The position numbers and the translations under genes were made by a program. The notes under the pieces are model-generated. The model was not told the origin of the DNA, did not search any database, and saw only the letters and a list, made by a program, of their open reading frames with translations. Of a stretch of DNA of 39,583 bases, positions 14,326 to 22,430 are shown piece by piece; position 1 is the stretch's first letter, and each line of letters starts with the position of its first letter. The stretch is from an uncultured Bacteroidales bacterium (GTDB taxonomy: Bacteria; Bacteroidota; Bacteroidia; Bacteroidales; UBA932): assembly GCA_905235995.1 (NCBI GenBank), contig CAJONI010000042.1, positions 1 through 39,583 of the forward strand, written 5' to 3'.

Positions 14326-15356
14326 TGCTCCGCTACGAAGGGTTTGAGCCCTTTCACGGCGTCCGCGACGCTGATCTCCACGCCCCCGTTGTCGAGGTCG
14401 ATGAGCTTGTAGCGGTCGTGGCCCATGCCGAGTTCCTTCATGTAGCTGAGCTGGCGAAGGCCGTGGCGGGATTCGATGCGCTCCACAAGGTCGTGGTGCT
14501 CCTCGGCGGTCATGGCGTAGACGAGGTCGACGCAGGCCTGGTCGATGGCGAGGATGTCGGTCGATGAGAGTATGCCCACGTTGGGGGTCACAACCGGCTC
14601 GGCAAGAACGCCCTCGCAGTCGCAGGACACTGACATGTTGCGCATTACGTTGACATAGGTCACTCTGTTGCCGAAGTGGTCGATGGTGGCCTTGGTGCTT
14701 TCTGTCATGCGTTCCATGAACTCCTCCTCCACGATGTCCCACTGGTCGGGCTGACCGGGATGTGTGTGTATCCATGACTTGCCGAGATGGCCGTCGGCGC
14801 AGCCTATGCCTATGTTCTTGTTGCTGCCGCCGAACCCGCCGTTGGTGTGCCCCTTGAAGTGCGTGAGGGCCACCATGGAGTCGTAGTTCATCAGATGCGA
14901 GCCGACCGACATCTGCTTGAACCATTTGCCGCCATTCACGGGAAGGCATACGTTTCCTTCCTCGTCCAGGATGTCAACGGGGCAGAAGGTCCAGCCGTTG
15001 ACCTCTATGGTCTTGCGGTGCAGGGCCGTGGTGGAACGGTCGCCTTCGTAGTAGGTGTTGGTCTCGATGATGGTCGCTTCGGGAATGTCCTTCTCGAAAA
15101 GGGCCTTCACCCAGGGCCGCGGGATGATGTTCGGGCCGTTCTGCTCCCCGGTATGGAGTTTGACGCCCACTTTTCCGGTAATCGCGCCGTTGACCTTCTC
15201 ATAGGCCTTGATCAGGCCTTCGGGGGAAAGGTCGCGGGTGAAATAGACTATTGCTTCGTCGCCGAGGCGCCTGTCGTAGGAAACGTACTTATTACCGTCG
15301 GTCCCCGGGACCGGGGCAGCTGTCTTCTTGCTGGCTTTGTGTCCGCTTATTATCAT
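14322..15356 (-). CDS. DUF362 domain protein
   Basis: 344 residues. Typical DUF362 features are the metal- or substrate-binding region VGVKLHTGEQNGPNIIP, a long conserved centre ALTHFKGHTNGGFGGSNKNIGIG and CADGHLGKSWIHTHPG, and SVSCDCEG followed by a DILAIDQACVDLVY segment. No clear 4Fe-4S ferredoxin motif is present, unlike many longer relatives. There is no obvious signal peptide. The family has no firm biochemical role. It is the first gene of a two-gene unit with the HD hydrolase and is divergent from cobD. A -7 box lies 26 bp upstream. Confidence 0.8.
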   Translation of the reverse strand: MIISGHKASKKTAAPVPGTDGNKYVSYDRRLGDEAIVYFTRDLSPEGLIKAYEKVNGAITGKVGVKLHTGEQNGPNIIPRPWVKALFEKDIPEATIIETNTYYEGDRSTTALHRKTIEVNGWTFCPVDILDEEGNVCLPVNGGKWFKQMSVGSHLMNYDSMVALTHFKGHTNGGFGGSNKNIGIGCADGHLGKSWIHTHPGQPDQWDIVEEEFMERMTESTKATIDHFGNRVTYVNVMRNMSVSCDCEGVLAEPVVTPNVGILSSTDILAIDQACVDLVYAMTAEEHHDLVERIESRHGLRQLSYMKELGMGHDRYKLIDLDNGGVEISVADAVKGLKPFVAEQ

Positions 15357-15382
15357 GGCAGAGGAAGGATTATGGTTATATG

Positions 15383-15390
15383 CAAATATA
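15383..15390 (-). promoter_or_regulatory. -7 box of the DUF362/HD operon
   Basis: TATATTTG on the minus strand, 26 bp before the ATG at 15356. No convincing -33 element. Confidence 0.5.
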
Positions 15391-15419
15391 AGAAATAATC
15401 CTTATGACGGGGAAATTGT

Positions 15420-15427
15420 TAATTTTG
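15420..15427 (+). promoter_or_regulatory. -7 box of the cobD-cbiB operon
   Basis: TAATTTTG, 11 bp before the ATG at 15439. This short leader supports that start over earlier in-frame ATGs, which lie upstream of the box. Confidence 0.55.
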
Positions 15428-15438
15428 CACAAAAAAAG

Positions 15439-16512
15439 ATGATCCAGGGACACGGGGACGATGCTTACCGGTATGGACGGGAGATACGGGCGAACTTCAG
15501 TTCGAACGTATACCGGCATGTCGACCTCGGTCCGCTCAAGGAGCATCTTGCCGCGCAGCTCGACGCCATCGGAAACTATCCCGAGCCTGAGCCTTACACC
15601 CTGGAAACCGCTATCGCCCGCATGGAGGACGTCCCGACGGAAGCCGTCTGCGCCACCGCCGGCGCCACCGAAGCCATCTATCTCATAGCCCACGCCTTCC
15701 AAGGGTCCAATTCCAAGATCATCGGACCCACTTTCAGCGAATACGCCGATGCGTGTAGATTGTTCGCTCATTCCGCAGCTCTGGTTTTGAATAGCGAGCC
15801 CCGCGGCGGGTGGTATCCGGCGAGCGAGCATTTTTCTGCGAGCGAGACGGATACCAGAGCCGCCGGGCGAGCGATGGTCTGGTTGTGCAATCCCAACAAT
15901 CCAGACGGGAGAGTCATTGCCAAGTCAGATCTGATGGCGGCAATCGAGAAGCATCCGGAGACGGTCTTTGTCATCGACCAGTCCTACGGATCCTTTACAC
16001 AGGAAGCCCTGATGACCGCCAGGGAAGCGGCCGCCCATCAGAATGTAATACAATTGCATTCGATGACAAAACGCTACGCCATCCCGGGCCTGAGGCTCGG
16101 ATATGTTGTGGCCAATCCGAATATAATCAAGAAGATACGCCAGGTCCGCATGCCCTGGAGCGTGAACGCCATGGCCATCGAAGCAGGACTGTACCTCTGC
16201 GGACATCCCGATACCGCCCCCATCGACCTTCCGGCCCTGCTCTCAGAAGCAAAACGCCTCCGCAGCAGACTGGAAGCCATCCCCGGAATCAGAGTTGTAC
16301 CTACGGACACCCATTTCATGCTCTGCCGCCTCGCTGAAGGCCGCGCCAAGGAGTTGAAAGACTGGCTCGCACACGAACACGGCATCCTGATCCGTGACGC
16401 CTCGAACTTTGAAGGGCTCGACGAAGGCTGCTTCCGCATCGCAGCCCAGACAACGGAGCAAAACGACACCCTCGCAGAAGCCATCAAGGCATGGCAGGAG
16501 GCACATCGATGA
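15439..16512 (+). CDS. cobD: L-threonine-O-3-phosphate decarboxylase-like PLP enzyme
   Basis: 357 residues from the ATG at 15439. A fold-type I PLP enzyme of the histidinol-phosphate aminotransferase branch: ANFSSNVY at the substrate entry, TAGATEAIYLIAHAF, WLCNPNNPDGRV, VIDQSYGSF, the Schiff-base lysine in HSMTKRYAIPGLRLGY (Lys211) and a late FRIAAQT. Its place directly before cbiB, with a 4-bp overlap, points to CobD, which makes aminopropanol phosphate, rather than HisC. Residues about 118-144 (SEPRGGWYPASEHFSASETD..) are a family B insertion just before the conserved WLCNPNNP strand. Confidence 0.88.
   Translation: MIQGHGDDAYRYGREIRANFSSNVYRHVDLGPLKEHLAAQLDAIGNYPEPEPYTLETAIARMEDVPTEAVCATAGATEAIYLIAHAFQGSNSKIIGPTFSEYADACRLFAHSAALVLNSEPRGGWYPASEHFSASETDTRAAGRAMVWLCNPNNPDGRVIAKSDLMAAIEKHPETVFVIDQSYGSFTQEALMTAREAAAHQNVIQLHSMTKRYAIPGLRLGYVVANPNIIKKIRQVRMPWSVNAMAIEAGLYLCGHPDTAPIDLPALLSEAKRLRSRLEAIPGIRVVPTDTHFMLCRLAEGRAKELKDWLAHEHGILIRDASNFEGLDEGCFRIAAQTTEQNDTLAEAIKAWQEAHR
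15793..15874 (+). repeat. Family B palindromic element, copy B3, inside cobD
   Basis: About 82 bp. Middle stem TGGTATCCG with CGGATACCA, different from B2 but still fully complementary; outer arms GCGGC/GCCGC; apical GCGAGCATTTTTCTGCGAGC. Open in all six frames and read in the same frame as B2. Confidence 0.82.
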
Positions 16513-17459
16513 GCGGACATTTCTTCGCACTCATAGGAGGCTGGTTGCTCGACCTGCTGGCAGGAGACCCCGCCCGGCTCCCCCACCCCGTCGTGGGCTT
16601 CGGCAAGCTCATAGCCGCAGGCGAAAGGCGCTGGAACAAAGGCGTGAAGCGTCGCCTGAAAGGCGCTATTCTGGCTATCTCATTGATAGTCGGGGCTTTC
16701 GCCCTGACACTCGCCCTGCTCTTCGGACTGCAGGTCCTTTCCGAAACAATCGGCCTCGGAGCGCTGTTGCAAAATGTCGGCGAAAGCATACTCATCTTCT
16801 ACTGCCTCGCAGGCACCACCCTCATAAGGGAAGTCCGGGAGGTCTTCAGGGCAGCCGACCGCTCGCTCGAGGAGGGCCGGAAACAAGTGGCCCGCATCGT
16901 AGGCCGCGACACCGCCGCCCTCTCCGGCCAGGAAGTCCGCAAGGCCGCGCTCGAGACCCTGGCCGAAAACCTCAACGACGGGGTCATCGCACCCATGTTC
17001 TGGTTCCTCCTGCTCGGAGTGCCGGGGATGGTGGCCTACAAGATGGTCAATACCCTCGACTCCATGATAGGCTACCGCAACGAGCGCTACGCCGACTTCG
17101 GCCGCTTCGCCGCAAAGGCCGACGACGTCGCAGGCTGGATTCCCGCCCGTCTCACGGCCTTCCTTATGCTGCTGGTATCAGGAAGGCTGGACAAACTGAA
17201 GTGGGTGCGTGAGAACGGCAGGAAACACCTGAGTCCCAACTCAGGACATCCCGAAGCCGCCCTTGCTGCCATACTCGACTGCCGCTTCGGCGGTCCGCAC
17301 GACTATTTCGGGGAAGAAGTCTGGAAGCCGTATATCGGTGAAAACGACCGGCTTCTCACAGGCGCCGACATGGAACAGGCAACCCTGGTGAACCGGCTGG
17401 CGGAAATGGTGATGGTCCTCGCCGTGTCGACGGTATTCCTGGTGGTCTGGATCTTCTGA
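16509..17459 (+). CDS. cbiB: Adenosylcobinamide-phosphate synthase membrane protein
   Basis: 316 residues from the ATG at 16509, chosen because it overlaps the cobD stop (ATGA) and has AGGAGG eight bases upstream; an ATG at 16491 would add six residues. Family motifs are LDLLAGDPARLPHPVVGFGKLI at the start, ETLAENLNDGVIAPMFW in the middle, NTLDSMIGYRNERYADFGRFAAKADD, and PNSGHPEAALAAIL. Several hydrophobic segments agree with an inner-membrane enzyme. It joins aminopropanol phosphate (or a similar amine) to adenosylcobyric acid. It ends 1 bp before the convergent DUF4374 gene. Confidence 0.95.
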   Translation: MSGHFFALIGGWLLDLLAGDPARLPHPVVGFGKLIAAGERRWNKGVKRRLKGAILAISLIVGAFALTLALLFGLQVLSETIGLGALLQNVGESILIFYCLAGTTLIREVREVFRAADRSLEEGRKQVARIVGRDTAALSGQEVRKAALETLAENLNDGVIAPMFWFLLLGVPGMVAYKMVNTLDSMIGYRNERYADFGRFAAKADDVAGWIPARLTAFLMLLVSGRLDKLKWVRENGRKHLSPNSGHPEAALAAILDCRFGGPHDYFGEEVWKPYIGENDRLLTGADMEQATLVNRLAEMVMVLAVSTVFLVVWIF

Positions 17460-17460
17460 A

Positions 17461-18747
17461 CTAGTCGCCTTCCATTATCCTGATAAGGTCGAAGCAGAAG
17501 CCCTTGGAAAGCTTCACGCCCGGAGTCACGACCCCCGTGGCGGAATCGTAGATATACACCATCGGATAGTCGTCCGCCCCGTCGCCTTCGGTCACGCCGA
17601 TGTAGGCCTTGCCGTCGGCCACGGCGCTGCGCTGAGAATAGCCGCCGCTGCAGTATCGCAGGGGCTCGCCGTTGTATGAAACCCTCTCCCGCAGGGTGGT
17701 ACCCAGGTCTATGATGCTGTAGAAATGGCTGCGGCTGTCGATCTTCGTGCCCATCGTCTCTACGCGGGAATACGAGAGCATGCGGTTGTTGCCTACATAC
17801 TGCAGGGTCAGCAGCCTGCCCTCAGGATTGGGAAAGCCGTTCCAAGATGCGTCGAAAGTCGTCTGTCCGGCAAGGATGCGCCTCATTACGCCCTTCTTCA
17901 CGCCGTCGAAGGTGCAGAGGCCGGCCACGTACATGGTACCCCTGTCGTCGTAGGCTATGATGTTGCGGAGCAGCTCTCCGTAGGCGGCGGTCACGGGTTC
18001 CTCCATCACGGCTTCGGGGACTACGGTGTCGGAAACCACGTCCATGGTCGAGGGATTGATGATGGCGATATGCGTCACGGGCTTGTGGTCGCTGTCGCCG
18101 TCCTTCACGTAATAAAGGTAGAAGAGGGTGCCGTCGGAGGGACGGAGCGTAAGCAGGCCGGAGGTCGAGAAAGTCACGAAGCCTGCGGGCAGCGAAAGCC
18201 CCAGCTTCCCTTCGCTCTGTATGGCCAGGTCGGTCTCATTGAGTTTCGTCCAGAAGATTTCCTCGTGGGCGGAGTCGGTCCCCAGGATCAGGAGGGTCTT
18301 GCCGCCATCAAGCCAGGCGTGGGTGTATTTGCGTGCGTAATAGGTATTTTCCTTGAACGGCACTTCCGCGTCCAGCGGCGTGGGAATCCATTCCTCGCCC
18401 GCGGCGTTGCGCTCGATGTGGAACTTCACGAAACGGTCGGAACCTTCCTGCGGCACCTGGTAGTAGTACTTGCCGCGGGTGATGCTCTCCATGGAGAACT
18501 GCTGCGTGATGTCGATGCCTCGGCCCGTGAACTCCACCATGGGCTGGTCGGCTTCGAGCGAGGGCACGCTGCGCACGAAGGTACCGTTCTTGTTCTGCCC
18601 CATTCCGCCGTGCTTCACTGCGCAGACGTAGAGGTCGAATACGCGCGAGTGGGTTTCGGGCTCCGGATCGGGAATCACGGGGTCTTCGCAGGATGCCGCC
18701 GAAAGCAGCGCAGTGGAAAGGAGGATGAGTGCAATACGCAGTTTCAT
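17461..18747 (-). CDS. DUF4374 lipoprotein
   Basis: 428 residues from the ATG at 18747. An N-terminal SPII signal (LSTALLSAASC) places it on the envelope. The body resembles DUF4374 proteins: RGKYYYQVPQEGSDRFVKFHI, NTYYARKYTHAWLDGGKTLLIL, FSTSGLLTLRPSDG, AAYGELLRNIIAYDDRGTMY and YSQRSAVADGKAYIGV, likely a beta-propeller. In Bacteroidota this family is often encoded beside TonB-dependent receptors for metals or tetrapyrroles. Here it is divergent from the riboswitch-controlled receptor, which suggests a surface or periplasmic role in corrinoid or metal capture (inference). Another ATG at 18753 is possible. Confidence 0.75.
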   Translation of the reverse strand: MKLRIALILLSTALLSAASCEDPVIPDPEPETHSRVFDLYVCAVKHGGMGQNKNGTFVRSVPSLEADQPMVEFTGRGIDITQQFSMESITRGKYYYQVPQEGSDRFVKFHIERNAAGEEWIPTPLDAEVPFKENTYYARKYTHAWLDGGKTLLILGTDSAHEEIFWTKLNETDLAIQSEGKLGLSLPAGFVTFSTSGLLTLRPSDGTLFYLYYVKDGDSDHKPVTHIAIINPSTMDVVSDTVVPEAVMEEPVTAAYGELLRNIIAYDDRGTMYVAGLCTFDGVKKGVMRRILAGQTTFDASWNGFPNPEGRLLTLQYVGNNRMLSYSRVETMGTKIDSRSHFYSIIDLGTTLRERVSYNGEPLRYCSGGYSQRSAVADGKAYIGVTEGDGADDYPMVYIYDSATGVVTPGVKLSKGFCFDLIRIMEGD

Positions 18748-18772
18748 GGCCAAAAATATTGGGTTCGAACCG

Positions 18773-18780
18773 CAAAGATA
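18773..18780 (-). promoter_or_regulatory. -7 box of the DUF4374 gene
   Basis: TATCTTTG on the minus strand, 25 bp before the ATG at 18747; 12 bp from the divergent box at 18793-18800, so the two promoters probably influence each other. Confidence 0.6.
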
Positions 18781-18792
18781 AAAAGATTATGT

Positions 18793-18800
18793 TATCTTTG
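18793..18800 (+). promoter_or_regulatory. -7 box of the riboswitch-btuB-cbiK transcript
   Basis: TATCTTTG immediately upstream of the riboswitch, so transcription would start at or near its 5' end. Confidence 0.65.
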
Positions 18801-18803
18801 CAT

Positions 18804-19006
18804 CGGTTTTGGTAACCGGCAATTTTTAGGCCGGTGCAAGGGAACCCGGTGAAAGGCCGGGGCTGTTCCTGCAGCTGTGATCCCCGCAAGGGGCCTGTTT
18901 CCAAACGCCACTGGGCGCATCGCTCCACCCTTCTGCAGGGCCCGGAGAGTTGCAGGGCCCGGGAAGGCGGAGCAGGCCGGGGAAAGCCAGAAGACCTGCC
19001 TGAACC
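18804..19006 (+). promoter_or_regulatory. Cobalamin riboswitch
   Basis: The leader carries the conserved parts of the adenosylcobalamin riboswitch in order: GCCGGTGCAAGGGAACCCGG then TGAAAGGCCGGGGCTG, GCAGCTGTGATCC, and the B12 box GCCAGAAGACCTGCC (18986-19000). The variable region between holds further GC-rich hairpins. Downstream, before the chosen ATG, a small hairpin CCCGCT/AGCGGG (19020-19039) may be part of the expression platform. Corrinoid binding would be expected to lower expression of the receptor and CbiK lipoprotein. End points are approximate. It is the only such element seen in the window. Confidence 0.93.
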
Positions 19007-19046
19007 CATAAAAATGAAGCCCGCTCAGGAACAAGCGGGGCCGATT

Positions 19047-21200
19047 ATGAAAACAAGGGAACTTCTGCTCATCGGGGCCCTGTGCCTCAGCATGCCGCTC
19101 GCAGCGCAATCGTACCTGCTGGATACGATTCCGGAGACCGTAATCACGGCCACCGGCACCACCCATCTGCTCAAGGACGCCCCCGTGCAGACGGAAGTCA
19201 TCTCCCGCCAGATGCTTCAGGACTACGCCGGACGCTCTCTGGAGGACATACTCTCCGGCCTGACCGCCTCCTTCGCCTTCAACGAGGACGACATGGGCTC
19301 GCACATGCAGCTCGGCGGCCTGGGCAACAACTACATCCTCGTCCTGATCGACGGCAAGCGCATACACGGAGACGTGGGCGGCGAGAACGACCTCGCACTC
19401 ATCGATCCGCAGAACATCGAGAAGATAGAGATAGTGAAAGGCGCCTCCTCGGCGCTCTATGGCAGCGACGCCATAGCCGGAGTAATAAACATCATCACAC
19501 GCAAACATAAGGAGGAAGGCCTGCTGCTGGAAAACAGCACCCGCGGCGGCTCGTACTTCGACCTGAGGCAGCACAATGCCATCGGCGTGAAATACGGCAG
19601 GTTCAGCTCGCTCACAAACTTCCAGCTGCAGCATTCCGACGGCTGGCAGAACACCTCGGTGGAACACACCGCCGCCACCCAAGAGCCCGTCACAGACTCC
19701 CGGAACAAGACCGTCAACAAGCACACCAACGCCCAGGTCGCGGAACAGCTGACCTTCGCGGCCGGCGACAGGCTCGAGTTCTACGCCGGCGGCACGATCT
19801 ACGGCAAGCGGATCTACCGCCCTTCCGGCAAATACGCCCAGTTCGACGTACACACCTACGACCTGCAGTACCGCAACGCCTCCGCCTCCGCAGGAGCGAA
19901 GTGGAAGCCCAACGACACCGACGTGGTGACCTTCGACCTCGACTGGAACCGCCACGCATACCAGTACTACTACACCGCCACCACCCTGGTCATGGACTAC
20001 GAAAAGAGCAAGGGAACGATCTATTATCCCTACTATCCCTACCTGCCCGGCCAGACAGAGCTTCAGAGCGACCAGCGGCGCACCATGGCCAGCCTCAAGG
20101 GCATATTCCACCTGCCGGCGGGTAACCTGCTGAACGCGGGAGCCGAATTCCGCCACGACTGGCTCCGGGCCCCGAACCGCGTGGAGGGCGGCACGGTAAG
20201 CGACTGGACTGCAGCGGTCTACGCACAGGATGAATTCAAGACTGAATTCGGACGCAACATGCTGCATCTGGCTGGAGGGGCGCGTCTCACGATGAACGGC
20301 AACTTCGGGTTGAAGTTCACTCCAAAGGTATCGGCCATGATCGGCCTCGGCATCCCCTGGCGCATCCGCGCCTCCTGGAGCCAGGGTTTCAAGACCCCCA
20401 CCCCCAAGGAACTGCACTACCGCTACGTCAGGCAGATGAGCGGCACCTATCTCTATCTGGGCAACCTGAACCTCAGGCCGCAGACCAGCAACTACTTCTC
20501 GCTGGGCGGCGAATACACATACGCGGGCCTGAGCATCAACGTGACGGGCTATCTCAACCTGGTGAAGGACATGATCACGCTGGTGACCATCCCCAACTAC
20601 CAGGCTCCGCCAGAGTATATCGTGCAATACGACCCCGTCAAGACACGCCAGTACCAGAACGTCGACGACGCCCGCACCATGGGGATCGACGTGAGCGTGC
20701 GCTACGGCCTGCGCGACTGGGCCTTCGGCCTGGCCTACAGCTGGCTCGACACCGACGCCAACCAGTACGACTCCACGCACGACCGCATGAAGAAAGTCAT
20801 AATCGACGGCACGGCCCACCACAAGGGCAACTGCTTCGTGACCTGGAACCACCGCTTCTCACCCGCCTACAAACTAAGCGCAGGCATCTACGGCCGCATG
20901 TCCTCAACACGCTACTATCAGGACGACGGCAACGGCAAGCCCTACCAGATATGGCGCATCTCCACGAGCCACGACCTGGGCCGCTCGCAAAAAACAAAAT
21001 GGCGCATCGAGGCGGGAGTCGACAACATCTTCAACTACGTCGACCGCACGCCCCACGGCCTGCATCTCGGCACTACCACCCCGGGCACCACTTTCTTCCT
21101 GGGGTTCACCGTCCGCTTCAACCACGGACGCAAGGTTAACGACAAATTCAACCATACTATCAACAACAATTACAACTCAAGGTCAAATGAAGAAAACTAG
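19047..21200 (+). CDS. btuB: BtuB-like TonB-dependent corrinoid receptor
   Basis: 717 residues from the ATG at 19047, which begins a good signal peptide (MKTRELLLIGALCLSMPLAAQ); an ATG at 19014 is in frame but would put 11 polar residues first. The TonB-box-like PETVITATG is followed by the plug domain (about 35-150: DAPVQTEVISRQMLQ, LGGLGNNYILVLIDGKRI, IEIVKGASSALYGSDAIAGV), then a 22-strand-type barrel ending FFLGFTVRF. A tail of about 25 polar residues after the terminal aromatic is unusual. Control by the cobalamin riboswitch supports a cobamide substrate. It overlaps cbiK by 14 bp. Confidence 0.92.
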   Translation: MKTRELLLIGALCLSMPLAAQSYLLDTIPETVITATGTTHLLKDAPVQTEVISRQMLQDYAGRSLEDILSGLTASFAFNEDDMGSHMQLGGLGNNYILVLIDGKRIHGDVGGENDLALIDPQNIEKIEIVKGASSALYGSDAIAGVINIITRKHKEEGLLLENSTRGGSYFDLRQHNAIGVKYGRFSSLTNFQLQHSDGWQNTSVEHTAATQEPVTDSRNKTVNKHTNAQVAEQLTFAAGDRLEFYAGGTIYGKRIYRPSGKYAQFDVHTYDLQYRNASASAGAKWKPNDTDVVTFDLDWNRHAYQYYYTATTLVMDYEKSKGTIYYPYYPYLPGQTELQSDQRRTMASLKGIFHLPAGNLLNAGAEFRHDWLRAPNRVEGGTVSDWTAAVYAQDEFKTEFGRNMLHLAGGARLTMNGNFGLKFTPKVSAMIGLGIPWRIRASWSQGFKTPTPKELHYRYVRQMSGTYLYLGNLNLRPQTSNYFSLGGEYTYAGLSINVTGYLNLVKDMITLVTIPNYQAPPEYIVQYDPVKTRQYQNVDDARTMGIDVSVRYGLRDWAFGLAYSWLDTDANQYDSTHDRMKKVIIDGTAHHKGNCFVTWNHRFSPAYKLSAGIYGRMSSTRYYQDDGNGKPYQIWRISTSHDLGRSQKTKWRIEAGVDNIFNYVDRTPHGLHLGTTTPGTTFFLGFTVRFNHGRKVNDKFNHTINNNYNSRSNEEN

Positions 21201-22326
21201 AATCCTGACACTCGCCATCCTGGCGGGGCTCGTCTTCGGCTTCGCCGCCTGCGATCCCGTGGAAGACGACCAGTACAACTACGGAGTATACCAGAAAGCA
21301 GTCAACCAGACGGTGAAAGACAACAAGAAGAGCAACAAGGTGATCCTGCTGGTGGCCTTCGGCTCCACCTGGCAGCAGGCCTTCGATGCCTTCGACACCA
21401 CCATCGCTGCCTACAAGACCGCCTTCCCTTCCTACGACGTGTTCCTCTCCTTCTCCTCGGCCATCTGCATCAACCGCGCGGCCGCAGGTGAAAACGCCGC
21501 CGACGGCGCCGAGATCCGCCAGTACTACGCTCCGCCGTTCTGGCTCACCGCCTTCGCGCAGAAAGGCGTCCAGTACAGCGAGATAGTGGTCCAGTCGCTG
21601 CAGGTGATCCCGGGCGAGGAATACACCCGCGTGATCAACTACATCAAGGACTTCGCCAACAACTCCAACGGCGACATCGACGATGACTATCTGTCGAGGG
21701 TGGTCCTCAAGCTCGGCGTCCCCCTGCTTCAGGATGCCGATTCCGATGTCTCCACGGTAGCGCGGGCCCTCGACAATCTCTACAAAGACAAGGCCGTCAA
21801 CGACCTGGTCGCATTCATGGGCCACGGCAACCCCGACTCCTACGACACCTACAAGGCCAACATCCGCTACACCCAGCTGGAGGAGGCCCTTCAGGCCATC
21901 AATCCCCATTACTTCGTAGGCACGGTCGACATGATGGAGAACTTCAAGCCCCACGTGTACGAGCGCATGGCCGAGGCCGGTCTCAACACCTCCAACCGCA
22001 AGGTGTATCTGCATCCACTGATGTCGATCGATGGTGACCACGGCCACAACGACATGGCCGGCGACGACCTGCCCGAGAAATTCGCAGGCAAGAGCTACAC
22101 CTTCCAGCAGTTGCTGGATGAGGCCAACGATGAAGGCGAGGTAGAGGACTGCAGCTGGAAGGTGTTCTTCGGCGCCGAAGGTTCCGGCTTTGTCTGCAAC
22201 AACAGCACCATGCTGGAATTCGGTCTCCTGGAACTGCCCTCCATCCGCCAGGTCTGGATGAATCACACCCAGGACGCCATCAACGGCGAACCTCTCGACT
22301 ACTACCATTCCAAGAATCCGGAATAG
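21187..22326 (+). CDS. cbiK: CbiK-like cobalt chelatase, predicted lipoprotein
   Basis: 379 residues. After an SPII signal (FGFAAC, lipid Cys22) comes a CbiK-type class II chelatase: KVILLVAFGSTWQQAFDAFD (51-70), FLSFSSAICINR, GVQYSEIVVQSLQVIPGEEY, the metal-site FMGHGNPDSY (His213) and LHPLMSIDGDHGHNDMAGDD (His276, His285, His287). Cytoplasmic CbiK inserts cobalt into sirohydrochlorin; periplasmic forms are known (Desulfovibrio CbiKP). The lipoprotein form and the riboswitch-controlled receptor partner suggest handling of metal or tetrapyrrole in the periplasm rather than, or besides, biosynthesis. It is followed by a strong terminator. Confidence 0.88.
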   Translation: MKKTRILTLAILAGLVFGFAACDPVEDDQYNYGVYQKAVNQTVKDNKKSNKVILLVAFGSTWQQAFDAFDTTIAAYKTAFPSYDVFLSFSSAICINRAAAGENAADGAEIRQYYAPPFWLTAFAQKGVQYSEIVVQSLQVIPGEEYTRVINYIKDFANNSNGDIDDDYLSRVVLKLGVPLLQDADSDVSTVARALDNLYKDKAVNDLVAFMGHGNPDSYDTYKANIRYTQLEEALQAINPHYFVGTVDMMENFKPHVYERMAEAGLNTSNRKVYLHPLMSIDGDHGHNDMAGDDLPEKFAGKSYTFQQLLDEANDEGEVEDCSWKVFFGAEGSGFVCNNSTMLEFGLLELPSIRQVWMNHTQDAINGEPLDYYHSKNPE

Positions 22327-22364
22327 CATCCCCCGCCCGGGAAGGGCGAATTATAGTGTGTCCG

Positions 22365-22400
22365 GCCCCGCCTGTTCTACCACAGACGGGGCTATTTTTA
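22365..22400 (+). terminator. Intrinsic terminator after cbiK
   Basis: CCCCGCCTG (22366-22374) pairs with CAGACGGGG (22383-22391) with one mismatch, followed by CTATTTTTA. It lies about 40 bp after the cbiK stop and ends the btuB-cbiK transcript. The rest of 22327-22430 holds no gene. Confidence 0.8.
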
Positions 22401-22430
22401 TTCGGGCTTCGCGCCAGACGCAAGGAGCCG

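Noticed and set aside
14326-14949. N-terminal extension of the HD hydrolase frame
   Set aside because: These codons overlap the DUF362 gene in another frame and are arginine-rich; the ATG coupled to the DUF362 stop gives a normal HD protein.
18792-20852. 686-codon open frame on the minus strand
   Set aside because: Antisense to the riboswitch and the BtuB-like receptor; composition is valine- and glycine-rich shadow sequence without motifs.
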